Positions 46,880 to 57,896 are shown, counted from the stretch's first letter. The stretch: DNA of 64,000 nucleotides from Actinernus sp. WN-2022 (GCA_030867875.1 JAOWCC010000064.1:35238802-35302801), one strand, 5' to 3'. The notes: a model not told the origin generated them from the sequence alone. Numbers and translations are program-made.

Positions 46880-47422
46880 GTAGGCCATCCCAGCATCTGA
46901 TCGATTGACCATGGTCACCCTTGGTTGAGCTAGCAATCGACTGTAGTCGACCATGATCAATGGACTGTGGCCGACCATGGTTGACCGTAGTCAGCTGATC
47001 AAGTGACTGTAGTTGAGCGACTTATCCACCATTCTACGGTTCCAGCAATCAACTGTCAGGATGACCATGACTGACCGTGATTGTCAGAAGACGACCATGA
47101 TCAACTACAATCATCATAATGCTGTTTTAACGTAATTCGTAACAATGACATATAGCTCATTATGACATGGACATTAATTTTGAGAACAATGAAATTCGTA
47201 ACACGGAGATTTGAGAACAACAAAATTTGTAACATGAACATTATTTTTTAGAAGGCCGTAACAAAAAAAATCCTTGAAACTTGACATAACCTTTCAAGTG
47301 TACTTTTTGATCTAGCGTAGTCGACCATAATTGACGGTGATCGAAAGTAGTCGACCATGATTGACGGTGATCGAGCATAGTCGGTTGATCGATCGACGAT
47401 TGAGCTGCTAGAATGGCCTTAC
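46880..47422. mobile_element. TIR element in the SELENOS 3' UTR
   Basis: GTAGGCCATCCCAGCA at the left is mirrored by TGCTAGAATGGCCTTAC at the right, with neighbouring TGATCGATT / ATCGATCGACG blocks. The interior is a string of related palindromic words (TCGACCATGATTGACGGTGA and variants). 543 bp, between the Sec codon and the SECIS candidate. Confidence 0.65.
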
Positions 47423-47901
47423 TATGTAAAACACTATTACCTAATTAAGCACTTTATCTATTAACCCACCCACAGGGTGCGACGTTAGTGCTGTCTGATA
47501 GCCTGGGGCTAGTAGTTTGGCTTGTCAGGATAGTGATTATTGTTCACAGGTTGTGCTTCAGGCTACTAAACCCAGACACCCAGTGATATCATGCTAGGTG
47601 TAGAGCAAACATTTTTACCCCTGGACAGGTTAATAGATAACATGCTTCTGGTACAGTAGTATGTTTTTTACAGGCTTCGCCTACACTCATAATAAAAATT
47701 AGTGGATAGGTAGGGACAGCTAGTAGTCTAAGAAAGCTGTGCCTAATTCTGGGGTTTGAGACTTTCTTTTGATGGCAAAACTGCAGTAAAACAGATCTGC
47801 TAAATAGGTAAGCATACATATGGTTAAAAAGCCTGTGGCAGGCATCAAGGTGTGTGTGAAGTTTGCACTTGGTTGGTGGTAATTAATTGGAAACTCTCTT
47901 A

Positions 47902-47980
47902 CAAGAGAGAAATTGTGAAGTTTATCTTAAAAACACAGGTCAGCTGTGAAAGGATAAATGGATGTTCCATTGCTCGTGCC
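47902..47980 (+). promoter_or_regulatory. SELENOS: SECIS element candidate for SELENOS
   Basis: The 3' UTR can fold into a type II SECIS shape. The core quartet pairs U47916-U47963, G47917-A47962, A47918-G47961, A47919-G47960. A G-U pair and eight further pairs (TTTATCTT 47921-47928 with AGGATAAA 47951-47958) form helix II. An unpaired AAAAA (47929-47933) lies ten nucleotides after the UGA, then a small CACAG/CTGTG apical stem. Helix I (CAAGAG with CTCGTG) is weak. SECIS elements recruit SBP2 and the Sec-specific elongation factor. It lies about 1.24 kb after the Sec codon and just before AATAAA at 48027. Found by eye; not computed. Confidence 0.5.
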
Positions 47981-48026
47981 AACCAAAAATATCTATCATC
48001 AATTGAATTATACCCAATTCACACCA

Positions 48027-48032
48027 AATAAA
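48027..48032 (+). terminator. SELENOS: Candidate SELENOS polyadenylation signal
   Basis: AATAAA on the plus strand, about 70 bp after the SECIS candidate. An earlier AATAAA at about 47687 would end the transcript before that structure. Confidence 0.4.
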
Positions 48033-48430
48033 CATGTTCAATTAAACTGGGTTTATCAAGCCTGCCCACTATCTTGAATGAGTTTAGTTACACAGGGTTA
48101 AAACTACCTCGAACAAGTTGTGTATTAAGAAAAGTCAATTGAAAAGTTTAGTGCCAGCAGGCTAGCATGAGGTGTGAACTTGTTATTGGTGTGAATGGGT
48201 ATGCATTTAAGTTATTTAAGAGTGTACAATACAATTTTATGTATAAAGGTATAAAAATATAGCAAATATAAATTTTCACATGCATGTTATTATAAACTGT
48301 CATTAAGAATGCAGTACACATTCAGAATCATAATCACAGGCCTCCAGCTTTGGACCGATTTTTGACTAAAACAGAAATGATTTTCCTCCAAAGGAGTGCT
48401 TGAAAATGCTACAGTATGAAAACAATTCAT

Positions 48431-48516
48431 TTAAAGGGGCTGTGTCACAGTGAGATACCCCCCCCCCCCCCCCCCCCCCAGGGAACCAACACCACATTGT
48501 GACATAGCCCCTTTAA
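48431..48516. repeat. TTAA-flanked MITE, GTGTCAC family, short copy 2
   Basis: TTAAAGGGGCTGTGTCACAG and TTGTGACATAGCCCCTTTAA are inverted termini around a C-run (48460-48479). Only 86 bp remain, so it is an internal-deletion form. Confidence 0.85.
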
Positions 48517-49156
48517 AATACATCTAATCTTAATTTAACTAATATAGAACATTAAGGAAGAATGAGTAGAAGCACCATAAAATTGTAATGTATGGTAATT
48601 TGACTGTACATAACAAAAATATAAAGCTACAGACATTTTATACGTAGTTTTAATATTATATTGTATTACCTGTGAGCTTGCAGTTCAAATGTTCCGAAAG
48701 CATCATAATTCAAATCAATTTGTAAAGTTCCAATAACTGGAATATCAAAGGGGAAGATGTAGGGGAAGTAGTACATGTATTATGTCAATGTAAACATTGT
48801 TTTCTTCACTTACGACAGTGCGTAATTCTTGCAATAAAGAAACACCAGTTTGAATACAGTGTTGGGTAGTTATTAATTTTCTTGCTACTTAAAGCTAAAT
48901 AACACCCAGTGAAACAGTCACAAGATAAGTAAACTCGTAAGTGCTTGGCATACATCACTCCTCAAATACCATGCAGTACTTTTCAACTCTCCGTGACAAA
49001 TCATTTTACTCATTCTTAAAGGACTATATAAGATTCTGTAAACTTATTCCCAAAGGCATAATCATGATAAATACAAAATAGGTATGTAATTCATTATGAG
49101 AATTTTCTTAATCAAGAGCCTTAAAATTTGACAACAAAGTTAAATTTAAATTTACA
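48517..49156. other. Intergenic, nothing identified
   Basis: A+T-rich DNA between SELENOS and copy B with no recognised gene or repeat. Confidence 0.45.
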
Positions 49157-49314
49157 CTACACTGGGTTTTTGGTTTGGCTCAGAAAGAAAGTGGTATGTA
49201 TATATATACCAATTTAACCCATGCTCGGCCCACCTAAATAGATGGTCCAAGCACAGATAAAATTGGTATGTATACCACTTAATTTATCCAAGCCAAACGA
49301 AAAACCCGCTGTAG
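49157..49314. repeat. Foldback
   Basis: CTACACTGGGTTTTTGGTTTGGCT-type left end is mirrored by AGCCAAACGAAAAACCCGCT and GTAG at the right; AGTGGTATGTATA / TATACCACTT and a TACCAATTT / AAATTGGTA pair lie inside. Confidence 0.75.
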
Positions 49315-49431
49315 TTTAATTGGGCCTTTAAGTGCCTTAAATTTCTGTTCATTTTTCCATATTTTATTTTTTTATAATATATGAATTAATACCTTTTAAA
49401 GGTATCATTCATAATGAAGTTTTATTATTAA

Positions 49432-49680
49432 CCGCCTCCCGGTTAGCTCGGTGGTTAAGCTCTGGTCTACTATGCAGGAGGTCACAGGTTCAAACCACAG
49501 CCGGACCAGGTGTTGCCTTTGTGAACAATCTTGTTCTCAAACTGCAAATGGTTAGACCTTCACGTCTTCTCAGATAAGGACTTAGAATCCTAGGTCCCAT
49601 GCTGGCCTCGAGTTTATCAGTCTTCCCAGACTGTCACGAGTTACCAATTTAAATAAAGTTACTTTACTTTTACTTTAACT
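49432..49680 (+). repeat. SINE with CCTCCCGGTTAGCTC head, copy 3
   Basis: CCTCCCGGTTAGCTCGGTGG and TCACAGGTTCAAACC form A- and B-box-like elements of a tRNA-derived head. The body runs through AACTGCAAATGGTTAGACCT to TTTAAATAAAGTTACTTTAC. The most complete copy of this family in the window. Confidence 0.75.
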
Positions 49681-50882
49681 TGGAGCCATAAATATGTCAA
49701 AAACAAATTACACTTCTTAGTAATAAGAATAATGTTTTAATTTTCTTTTATACAGTATTTTTACAGTTTCTAAAGGAAGGACTAGCTTGTCCTAAATGCA
49801 ACATAGCTATAGAGTACAGCTATTTCATTGAACGTACAGCATCTCGGTAGAATATCTTACTTTACAAATGTGAGTGTTTTACCAAAGTCTTAAAAGATAA
49901 TGAAAGCATTATTTTTTTACACCTGTTTCAAAATGGTTATCATGGACAAATGACATTTAGAATAGTGGTTACACGTGTATAAACTGCCCAGCTAGATGCA
50001 TAAATTATGCATAATTAACTATAGTGTAATTTAAAAATTAATTCTAAGGAAACCATAAATATTTGTCTTCAGGCTTTTGACTCCCAAACAAACAAATTCA
50101 ACAGTTTTTCAGCTACAAGGAAATGTCCTGTGTTGTTTGCCATTTGTCTGTGACAAGCTTTTTGAAATAGTCTTAACAGGAGCTATAGTAAATTTTGAAA
50201 TTATTTATCAAAACAAGGGGTTTTATTAACTGCCAACATTACAAAAATAATTATTAAAGTGTTTTAAAATGACAATACCCTAACAAATTAAAGCATTAAT
50301 ACTTTAAAAAAATAGTACACTAAAAATAATTGCTGCAAATGGGAACTTAATTCATTTGTTAATTTACCTATTAAATTTTCTGATTCACTCATATGAACTA
50401 TCTATTAATTACCTAATTAAACTTATCAATATTTTATCCAAGCCAAGTAATGTGGTTGACTGAATGTTATATCATTTGAATTCACCAGTCTAACATAGAA
50501 TAGAAAAAAAGTCATAATAATTTGTTATACAACATGGATACCATGCAACATTCATTGACTTCATGCAATGTTAAAAAAATTGAGTCTGCTATAAAAACAT
50601 TTCTCCAAAGAAATAACTGCAGTACAGTGCAAACTTGACCAGTAACTCCTAATAAATGAATGTTCTGCTACAATTAACAGACTATATAATTTATGTTGAG
50701 AGACAATAATTATTGTTCAGTTTACTTGGAACAGTGCAAGTCTATACATTGTAGGAAGGACTCTGGCCAGTAATGCTTAACTGAAAATAAAACTTCTAGA
50801 ACTTCACAGTATGATTATTATTTAAAAAATATATTCATCAATATTTCTCCAACTTTGCTATTTACAGCAACATTGTGTATAT
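49681..50882. other. Intergenic, A+T-rich, nothing identified
   Basis: No coding frame above background, no tandem array. It would contain the downstream flank of copy B. Confidence 0.5.
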
Positions 50883-50888
50883 TTTATT
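50883..50888 (-). terminator. Candidate polyadenylation signal of copy B
   Basis: AATAAA on the minus strand, 108 bp after the TAA stop of copy B. Confidence 0.5.
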
Positions 50889-50995
50889 TGTCACATAGTG
50901 ATATAAATAATTTTGACTTCTTTCAATTAATGTACAGATAAATGTGATGATAGATATCACGTTTTGCAGACTATTTGGCCTTGAAACATATTCTG

Positions 50996-53900
50996 TTAAT
51001 ATCGTGATTTTCTCTTGCTGTTGCTTGATCTTTTGGACGTGGTGGCCATCTGTAGCAAAAAAAAAAACGGTCTACAGTGAAATTTCAATGATTACTGCTT
51101 TATATAAACATCTTAAAGTGCCTCTAACTTATTTTTATCATATAAAATTATTGATTCTACATCAAGTTGTGAATAGTAGCTAGAATATTTCTTGATTTGA
51201 GTGATGCATTTATCAGTTATAGAGGTTTATATTCCCAGAATTCTAATTAAAAGAAAGTGATGTAAAACCAGAAATTTAATGTCTCTTCTTTTTCCTTGTG
51301 AATGAAACTAATCTTGTACAATCAAGTACAAATATGATTAAAATCCTTGATACAACAGTACATTAATTATTTAGAACATATTTATCTCTACCAGCATGTT
51401 CTTGTATAATAAAATTAATGATTCCTGAATTGATATCACATTCATTAGTATTTTGGAAAAAAATATAAACCTCTGTAATTACTCATAGATGCAACACTCA
51501 TGCATATCACTCCGGGAATACTATACTATTCAACTAATCACTTGATGCTGCATTAATATTTATGATAAAAAAGTAAATATTTGAGTCACTTTAAGTTACT
51601 TAGTTAATGGTCAAACTGATATTAAACTCCTAAGTGCTGCATATAACCACAATCAACAGCAGCTTAATGACTGAGTTCCATTCCCAGACCTGGCATCAAT
51701 TAAAATATGTGAGTTGAGTTTGTTGGTATCTCACCCTTGCTTCAAGTGCTTTTCTCTGGGTTCTCCTGTTTCCCTCCCTGATCCTCAAAAAACCTAAATT
51801 CCAATCACAAGCCTCTGGCTTAGGAGCCCCAGTAATGGCACTCGATCTGTATCTTCAGCACGTAATAAACCATTTGGCATTGATACTAACTGTCAGTGAA
51901 ACTTTCAACCCTAACCTGAGTTGTTCTTGGGTCCTGATGTGAACGGTGATTAGCACCAAGTAGTATCTTTGAAACATGGTGCATACCACGCCCACTTGCT
52001 ATATGCAGTACTGTGCTCCCTGAATATGATGCAGCATTGATATCTGCACCTAATTTAACCAATATCTCTACGGCTGCTAGATTTTCTGTTTCTACTGCAT
52101 GATGAAGAGGTGTGCGACCACTTTTGCCATCCTTTGAAAAAAAAACATGTTGCATTAGTCTCAACTGCCAACTGTGTTTAATAATTATTATTAGCGGACC
52201 TATCTCTATATAAGTAACATAATTATTACTTTGGTACGAATTGTACGATTCGTACGGTGATGTCATATTCGTACAACGATAATACCTAACCCTAACTACA
52301 AACCTAACCCTAACCCTCGACCAGGGTTTAGGGTGTTTAGAGCTAATTAGTAGTTTGTACAGTCGTTCGTACAATTCGTACCGATAGAATAATCCTTCAT
52401 TATACACAAAACTATATGTTCTTGGTTTTAGGATTTATAAAGTTCCCCCAAGATTCAAATTATGGCAACAATCTAGTGGCCATGCATGGACTATTTAAAA
52501 GAGAAGCTAACAAAAATCTAGGGAATGTACAGTAAGTAACTATATAACTTGGGATTACGTCATATATAGACCCATTGCATAAATGGCATCCAATTAGAAT
52601 AACCATTGTTTGATAGGAATCTTCAGTCTCACATTCACATGAAAACACTTACCTATATTTAAAGGGGCTATATGTCATGGTACTGCGCATGTATCAAGTA
52701 ATCACTCGGTATGTGGCTTTAATTAGATACAAACAGTTAAACTTCCCTCCTTCGATGCTTGATTGAAAGGATTTTCAATATATTCCCTGGAGACTGTTTA
52801 TATACACTGTTTGTTGGTCATTTATGCATACATGTATGTGTTTTGATTTTAAGCATCCCACATGGCCGAGAGGTCCGGTAGGTCATCAAAAACGGTGGAA
52901 ATTGCTGTTTCGATTCCGGCCCGGAACACGAAGCCTATTACCGTGACACAGCCCCTTTAAATTCAATGTTATTTATGCAATGGGTCTATTGATTTGACTT
53001 GCATTACTTATTATTTAAAACATCTTTCAAGTCTAACTTGCAATTTTAGCACATGCATTGAGATAAATGGCTATTCATAATGAAATAATTTTAGGTGATT
53101 TGAGGATCTTAAATCCCAGATCCCAAACAATTAGATGTTTCAGATTTAAATCTATACTTAGTGTTTCATAATCCTCTTCTGCTGCAATGGTCTTGCACAC
53201 ATCATACCTTGCAATCAATATTAGCTCCATTTGAAACAAGAAAATGGATTACTTCTTCACTGCTCGATGAAACTGCCTCATGTAGGGGCATTAGGCCTTC
53301 AAAATTCTTCACATCCAAATCCAGTGGGTCTCTGCCAACTATTAGACACACCAAACAGTCCACACTTGATCTTTGACATGCCAGATGTGCTGGTGTTTGG
53401 CCATTTCGATCAGGGATGTTAATATTTGCTCCAGCATTGACAAGACTTCTCACCATGATTGGCTGATTGGTAATGACGGCGAGGTGGAGTGGTGTCTGCT
53501 TGAGGTTATTGCAAATATCCAGGGTAAGACACGACATGAGGCTTATGAGGTACTGTACAAGATGAACATTGCATTGTGCAATGGCAATATGTACAGGTCT
53601 GGCAAGTTACAAAGAAAAAGGATTAGTATTCAGGGAGGATATTATTATAGCTTGGCAAGCGGAGTTCCTGTTATATATGATCACGGCTAGTGACAACAAC
53701 AACAACTTCATTTCGTACTACCTAATAATTATTATATGATTAAAAAAAAAAATTTAATTATTTAAAACTAAACCTAGAGTACTGGCTATTTAAATTAGCT
53801 AAAGCTAATCGAGCTAAATTGCACTAACAAAGGTATTAGAAATAGCTTAGGGACATTTTAAAATACATTCATGAAGGGTTAGAGACACTTTAAGTTGAGA

Positions 53901-56207
53901 GTGTACAAATCATTTTTGTTTAGAGAAAAATGCAACAAATAGAGGTGGGAGTGGGCTGAAGGCAGTTGCCAGGACAGACAGTAGTTCTTCTATGCATTTT
54001 TGCGACATTAAAGTAAGCAAGTTGCACTGTAAGTATGTGGTTGGTATGTGTTGTCTGTAAGTGGTTGGTATGATGCCAGTATGTTGTCAGTACGTGGTTT
54101 GCCAACCACTTACTAACAACATATTTACAGTGCAACTTCTTGGTAGGCTGTAAAACATGCAGTCCCTTTAATAGCATGAAAATCAGTTGATAAAAATTAA
54201 TAGGCTATGTCGGGTGTGGTCAGAAAAATAATAACATTAAGAGGCCACTTGGCCAGAGAAAAGGGGCTTGCTGGTCAGACAGCTACATACAGCTAGCTTA
54301 TATGATTTGTCATCTTTATCTTAGCTTAAGAAAAACAGGTTAACTGATCATTGAGGTAGTAGTAATAACCTGCTAATGCATTACAAATCCTTGAAATGAC
54401 ATCATTTAAGGATGATTATGCTAATGAGTTGGAAATGAATTAAGTAACTTATTTGTTAGCATGATTTTCAAATCAGGCTACTTATTTGTCAGCTAGGCAT
54501 CTAATACGGCTATGCATTTTTACTCCTCATCATTTTGCCGAGCCTTTTCATGACTCAAAAATACACAGCCGTATTAATTAGATGCTTAGCCAGCTAATAA
54601 CCTATATTTATAGCTACTTACGTGTCACCATCCACATCTTGGAGAGTTGCTAGGTGACACTCTGATGCCGATAACAGACTCATTGTTGCTATGTTGTCAC
54701 CCATTAGTCTTGGTTCTGGACTTAATGGTATTGATCTTTTAACTTGTTCAACTGGCACTGTAATGTAATCAATAGTAACTTTGTCATATTTAATTGTATA
54801 AGTCTTTCTATAAATATAGAATTAGCTGAGAAAATCAATTGCTTCTCTCCACTCCAAGAGAGAGAGATATCTAGAGGTGGAGAGAGTGGGTGACTGATTT
54901 TGTCTGCATGGCTTAATTAATAATAGAATATTGTTTTAGATTTTGTTTGAAAAGGTAGACTCAATTTTGTGGTTTTCTTTTTTTTCCCTGAACTACCACT
55001 TGAGCTGTACATCTAATTTTCCCATATTTCCTTTATAAACGCCCCCCCCCCAAAAAAAAAAATGTTTTTGCACCAGCCCCATATAATGATGAGCAGTCCT
55101 TTTAAATTTGGTAGTTTTATTTTTATTAGGCAAATCAGGGGCTACGTCCGTAATTATATTGTTTTTTGATGTTTGTTATTACAGTAAAACAATATGTGCT
55201 GATTTCGACGACAGCACTGATATAACTACAACAAAGATTGGGCTTCCTGTTCTTTCAGATGTTGCGGGAAGTGAATATATAATGAGGGACTTCCCCGTTT
55301 TTGATTTCACGACATGCAAATTTGACTTAAATCGTGAAAAATGTGTGAAAGGGGAATTTCTCTTATTACTTTCACTTTAATAGGTTCACGAAACCTTTTA
55401 TTTCGATCATATGGCCGTTACAATTAATAACGCAACCGAAAGAAACGTGTTCAACTACATTTTGTATGTTTACATTTTGAAATAAATAAATTCTAAAATT
55501 AATTGAATAAAGTCCGTCCGACTTTTTCAACACTTCCACAGGAATATGTAGATTAATATTGTGGAAAAAAAATCACACATGTATTACGTGATTTTATATA
55601 TGTTGAGTTTATACATCGTATACATACCTTTTTCTGGTTCAACAGGGAGTAAACATAGTTTTTTCGCCGGTGGTATGAATTCTTTATCAATATTATTAGG
55701 TCCAGCAATTGTTTGCTGGTATTGTAGCAACAGCTGCGGGGATGGTAACTGTCGCACAGTCCCTCGTTGGCACTGCAAACCCGGAGAATTATACAATTTC
55801 TCTGACTTGATGAAAGTTCTTGCTGTAGATGTATTTGTAGGGTAACACGTTCTACTGGGAGAAAAGCTGCGAGCCACTGTTTGCACCGGGGTACATGCAG
55901 CAAGTGTCTGCTGAACAGATTTCGGTAAATTGGCTTCATGTTCTTCGGTGGTACTTTCCCTGTTTCTAGTCATTGGTAGAACTCGAGCTGTTAATTTTCT
56001 TTTGATCGTCTCTCTTGTTGAACTCGAAAGAACGTGATTGCCTTCTTGCCACCTTATGTTCCGTGTACTTTTTTCTATCTTGCCGAGACCGGAAATAGAT
56101 CTAGATCCAACACTGAAATAGTGCGATATCTTCGGCCTTAGAATTTCAACGATCTGCTGTAAAGCATCAGGCTCCAACAAATTTCCATCTGTATTTGTGT
56201 TCGCCAT
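50996..56207 (-). CDS. BCL3/IkB-family ankyrin protein, copy B
   Basis: Five minus-strand exons: 56207-55628, 54757-54622, 53598-53208, 52131-51916, 51049-50996. All are AG/GT bounded and in phase; 458 residues. The start is ATG 56207-56205 in a good context (AAACATGG), directly after a TATATATA stretch; the upstream frame extension has only a TTG. Residues 1-235 are low-complexity Ser/Thr/Pro-rich with basic patches. VDGDT opens repeat 1 (PVHIAIAQCNVHLVQYLI), then TPLHLAVITNQPIMVRSLVN, TPAHLACQRSSVDCLVCLI with a longer insert, MPLHEAVSSSSEEVIHFLV, TPLHHAVETENLAAVEILVK and TVLHIASGRGMHHVSKILL. The sixth repeat is cut short relative to copy A. The final exon (51049-50996) adds MATTSKRSSNSKRKSRY, a basic tail, behind a T-rich tract and CAG. 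Read-through of exon 4 to a stop at 51886 is an alternative end. Expected role: binding NF-kB Rel dimers; BCL3-like rather than classical IkB is an inference. Confidence 0.86.
51112..51602. mobile_element. TIR element, second copy of the 9201-10262 family
   Basis: Arms at 51112-51233 and 51463-51602 are inverted copies (TTGATTTGAGTGATGCATTT against GATGCAACACTCATGCATAT, both bounded by AAGTG or CACTTTAA). Interior words TTCCTTGTGAATGAAACTAA and TTTATCTCTACCAGCATGTT match the 9.2-kb copy, but without its nested insert. Last intron of copy B. Confidence 0.75.
51640..51850 (+). repeat. SINE body, same family as 11207-11458
   Basis: TGTGAGTTGAGTTTGTTGGT and TCTCTGGGTTCTCCTGTTTC follow the order of the 11-kb copy. 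The tRNA-like head is degraded. Confidence 0.6.
52231..52382. repeat. Foldback carrying CCTAACCCT words
   Basis: GGTACGAATTGTACGATTCG at the left pairs with CGTTCGTACAATTCGTACC at the right. The middle contains AACCTAACCCTAACCCT and its partial inverse AGGGTTTAGGGT. Confidence 0.7.
52565..52989. mobile_element. MITE with TATAGACCCATT ends, split by another MITE
   Basis: TATAGACCCATTGCATAAAT at the left matches ATTTATGCAATGGGTCTAT at the right. It is split by the TTAA-flanked MITE at 52659-52960. A compact relative lies at 60391-60556. Intron 3 of copy B. Confidence 0.8.
52659..52960. mobile_element. TTAA-flanked MITE, GTGTCAC family, copy 3 (nested)
   Basis: TTAAAGGGGCTATATGTCAT and CCGTGACACAGCCCCTTTAA are inverted termini with TTAA at both borders. 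302 bp, inserted within the 52565-52989 element, so it is the younger one. Confidence 0.85.
54019..54138. repeat. Short TIR element
   Basis: AAGTTGCACTGTAAGTATGT is mirrored by CATATTTACAGTGCAACTT. The inside has repeated GTGGTTGGTATG blocks. Intron 2 of copy B. Confidence 0.75.
54482..54602. repeat. Foldback, AGGCATCTAATACG family, copy 2
   Basis: GCATCTAATACGGCTATGCA at the left is mirrored by GCCGTATTAATTAGATGC at the right, as in the 5216-5347 element. It ends about 20 bp from exon 2 of copy B. Confidence 0.75.
54758..55627. other. Intron 1 of copy B, nothing identified
   Basis: Contains a C/A run near 55040. The plus-strand frame 55108-55380 has no recognised domain. Confidence 0.45.
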
Positions 56208-57896
56208 GTTTATATATAGGTACAGTTCCTTTTGCTGTTCCAAAATTTAGCTTTAAGTCAGAATCTACGACCAATCATTTATCTGTCGGATATGCATAAC
56301 CTATTCAAGTTGATGCAATAACGAAAGCGGAATCAGTGTCTATTTTTAGCCGGGTTTCCCTCTAAACCAATCAGAAGCGTTTATGAAGGGTAGGGGGTTC
56401 CCCCGCCATCGTAATAATCCATTTTCACCAAACTGATATGTTCCCCCGGAAACAAATAATAAAGGAAATAGTTTCGACCCAGAGTAGATGTAGTTCCACC
56501 GGTGTGCTGGAGAGCTTTGAGCATTTTATGTTATAAATAAAAAAGAATTCAGTCTTCTAAAAATAAACAGATCGGGTTTCTGAGTAATGCTTTCCAGTAT
56601 TTTTAACATTCGAGGGACAGTCGACGATTAAATAACTTTTGCGCGTTAAACATCTATGAATAACCCTTTTTTTTTATCTCATATCTTATCTTACCTTATT
56701 ACACACACCTAATTACACCAACACTGGCAAATAAAAAAAATAGAAAAGAAGACGACGTAAAGAGATCGATGGAGCGCCGCATGTTTTTATTGTCAACGTT
56801 CTCGAAATGAGGTGAATTTGTTATTTTATATTATTTTGTTTTATTTTATTGTTATTTATTTCATATTGTTATCAGTTCGGTGGCATATGCTGCCCAAATT
56901 GGAGGCCAGCTCTTGTCGCTGTATGTAGTATCTTATGATGATTGATATCTTAACGATGAATCCCACTGACAAAAACTTCAGAACGCAATGCGAAGGAAGA
57001 TTTTCGATAAGATCGTAGTTGATCGGAAGGGGATTTGTGGTTGATACTTAGGCTCGCAGTTCAATATTGTTTGGTTAGGGTTTGTTGTACATTGTTTCGA
57101 AAGCCATGTCCTTTGTTATCATCTGCTTCGTTCTGCGCACTAGGTACTGACCCAAGATTTTGACAGAAATATAAAAGAAAGATTGTTTACACTGTACTAA
57201 ATATTAAGAGAGAATTATTATTGCACCACGGCACGAAATAGTTGCAGGCGACACAACAATGCAGTGTCTCAAAAGTCTGAAATTTTAGATGGTTTAAACA
57301 AAATTTCTGGATGTCAGCGCTGCGGTGTGTGGGCGAATTGTGGAGGATGGTAAACTGCAGTTTCTATTGCTTTATCCATCCTCTTTTTAGCCTACATTTA
57401 ATCTTCAGTTTTCTGTAGGTGTGAATTAGCTGATATTATTGAGGCGGGGGTTCTCCCATCAAATACCCTGGTCCACTCGGTTACGTCGGTCACTGTGGCC
57501 TCTGGAACCAGGGTACCCATCAAAGGGCCTGAGATTAAACTTTGTACGTGAAATTTATAATAACTATAAATATACCAACGATTACTCGTCACAGATTAAT
57601 GGTCATTATTGGACGCTCCAATTTTGACGAGTTAGCAAAAAAGTGAAATGCAAAAATTCTTAACAAACAAAGTGAAATACAAAAAAAGTGAAATGTAAAA
57701 GTTGATGCCCCTTTCAAGCCACCGTAATTTCAGCCCTTACAGCACGGCGTTATCTTTGAGCGGATTCCGTATAAGTGGGAAAGTTACGGCAATGATTACC
57801 GCCCCGCGTCTCGTGCAATGTTGTTTTTGTTGTTGTTTCATTTAGTTTGACCAATCAGAATTTATAGTTACGGTATGGCACAGTTATCTACAAACG
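56208..57896. other. Upstream of copy B, nothing identified
   Basis: Probable promoter side of copy B (TATATATA at about 56209-56217) followed by unassigned intergenic DNA. No exon, array or strong hairpin was recognised. Confidence 0.45.

Noticed and set aside
46852..46905. First SECIS candidate (ATGA, then AAAA 13 nt later)
   Set aside because: The GA of the 3' side is out of register by one base, and the segment overlaps the end of a transposable element at 46880, so the 47902-47980 fold is preferred.
49434..49505. tRNA gene
   Set aside because: A- and B-box-like words are present, but no closing acceptor stem is visible and repeat-body sequence shared with two other copies follows; called a SINE. 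The same applies to 12975-13145, 24730 and 11207.
51886..51915. Copy B ending by read-through at the stop near 51886
   Set aside because: A phase-compatible exon with a strong acceptor lies at 51049-50996 and parallels the basic last exon of copy A. Kept only as an intron-retention alternative.
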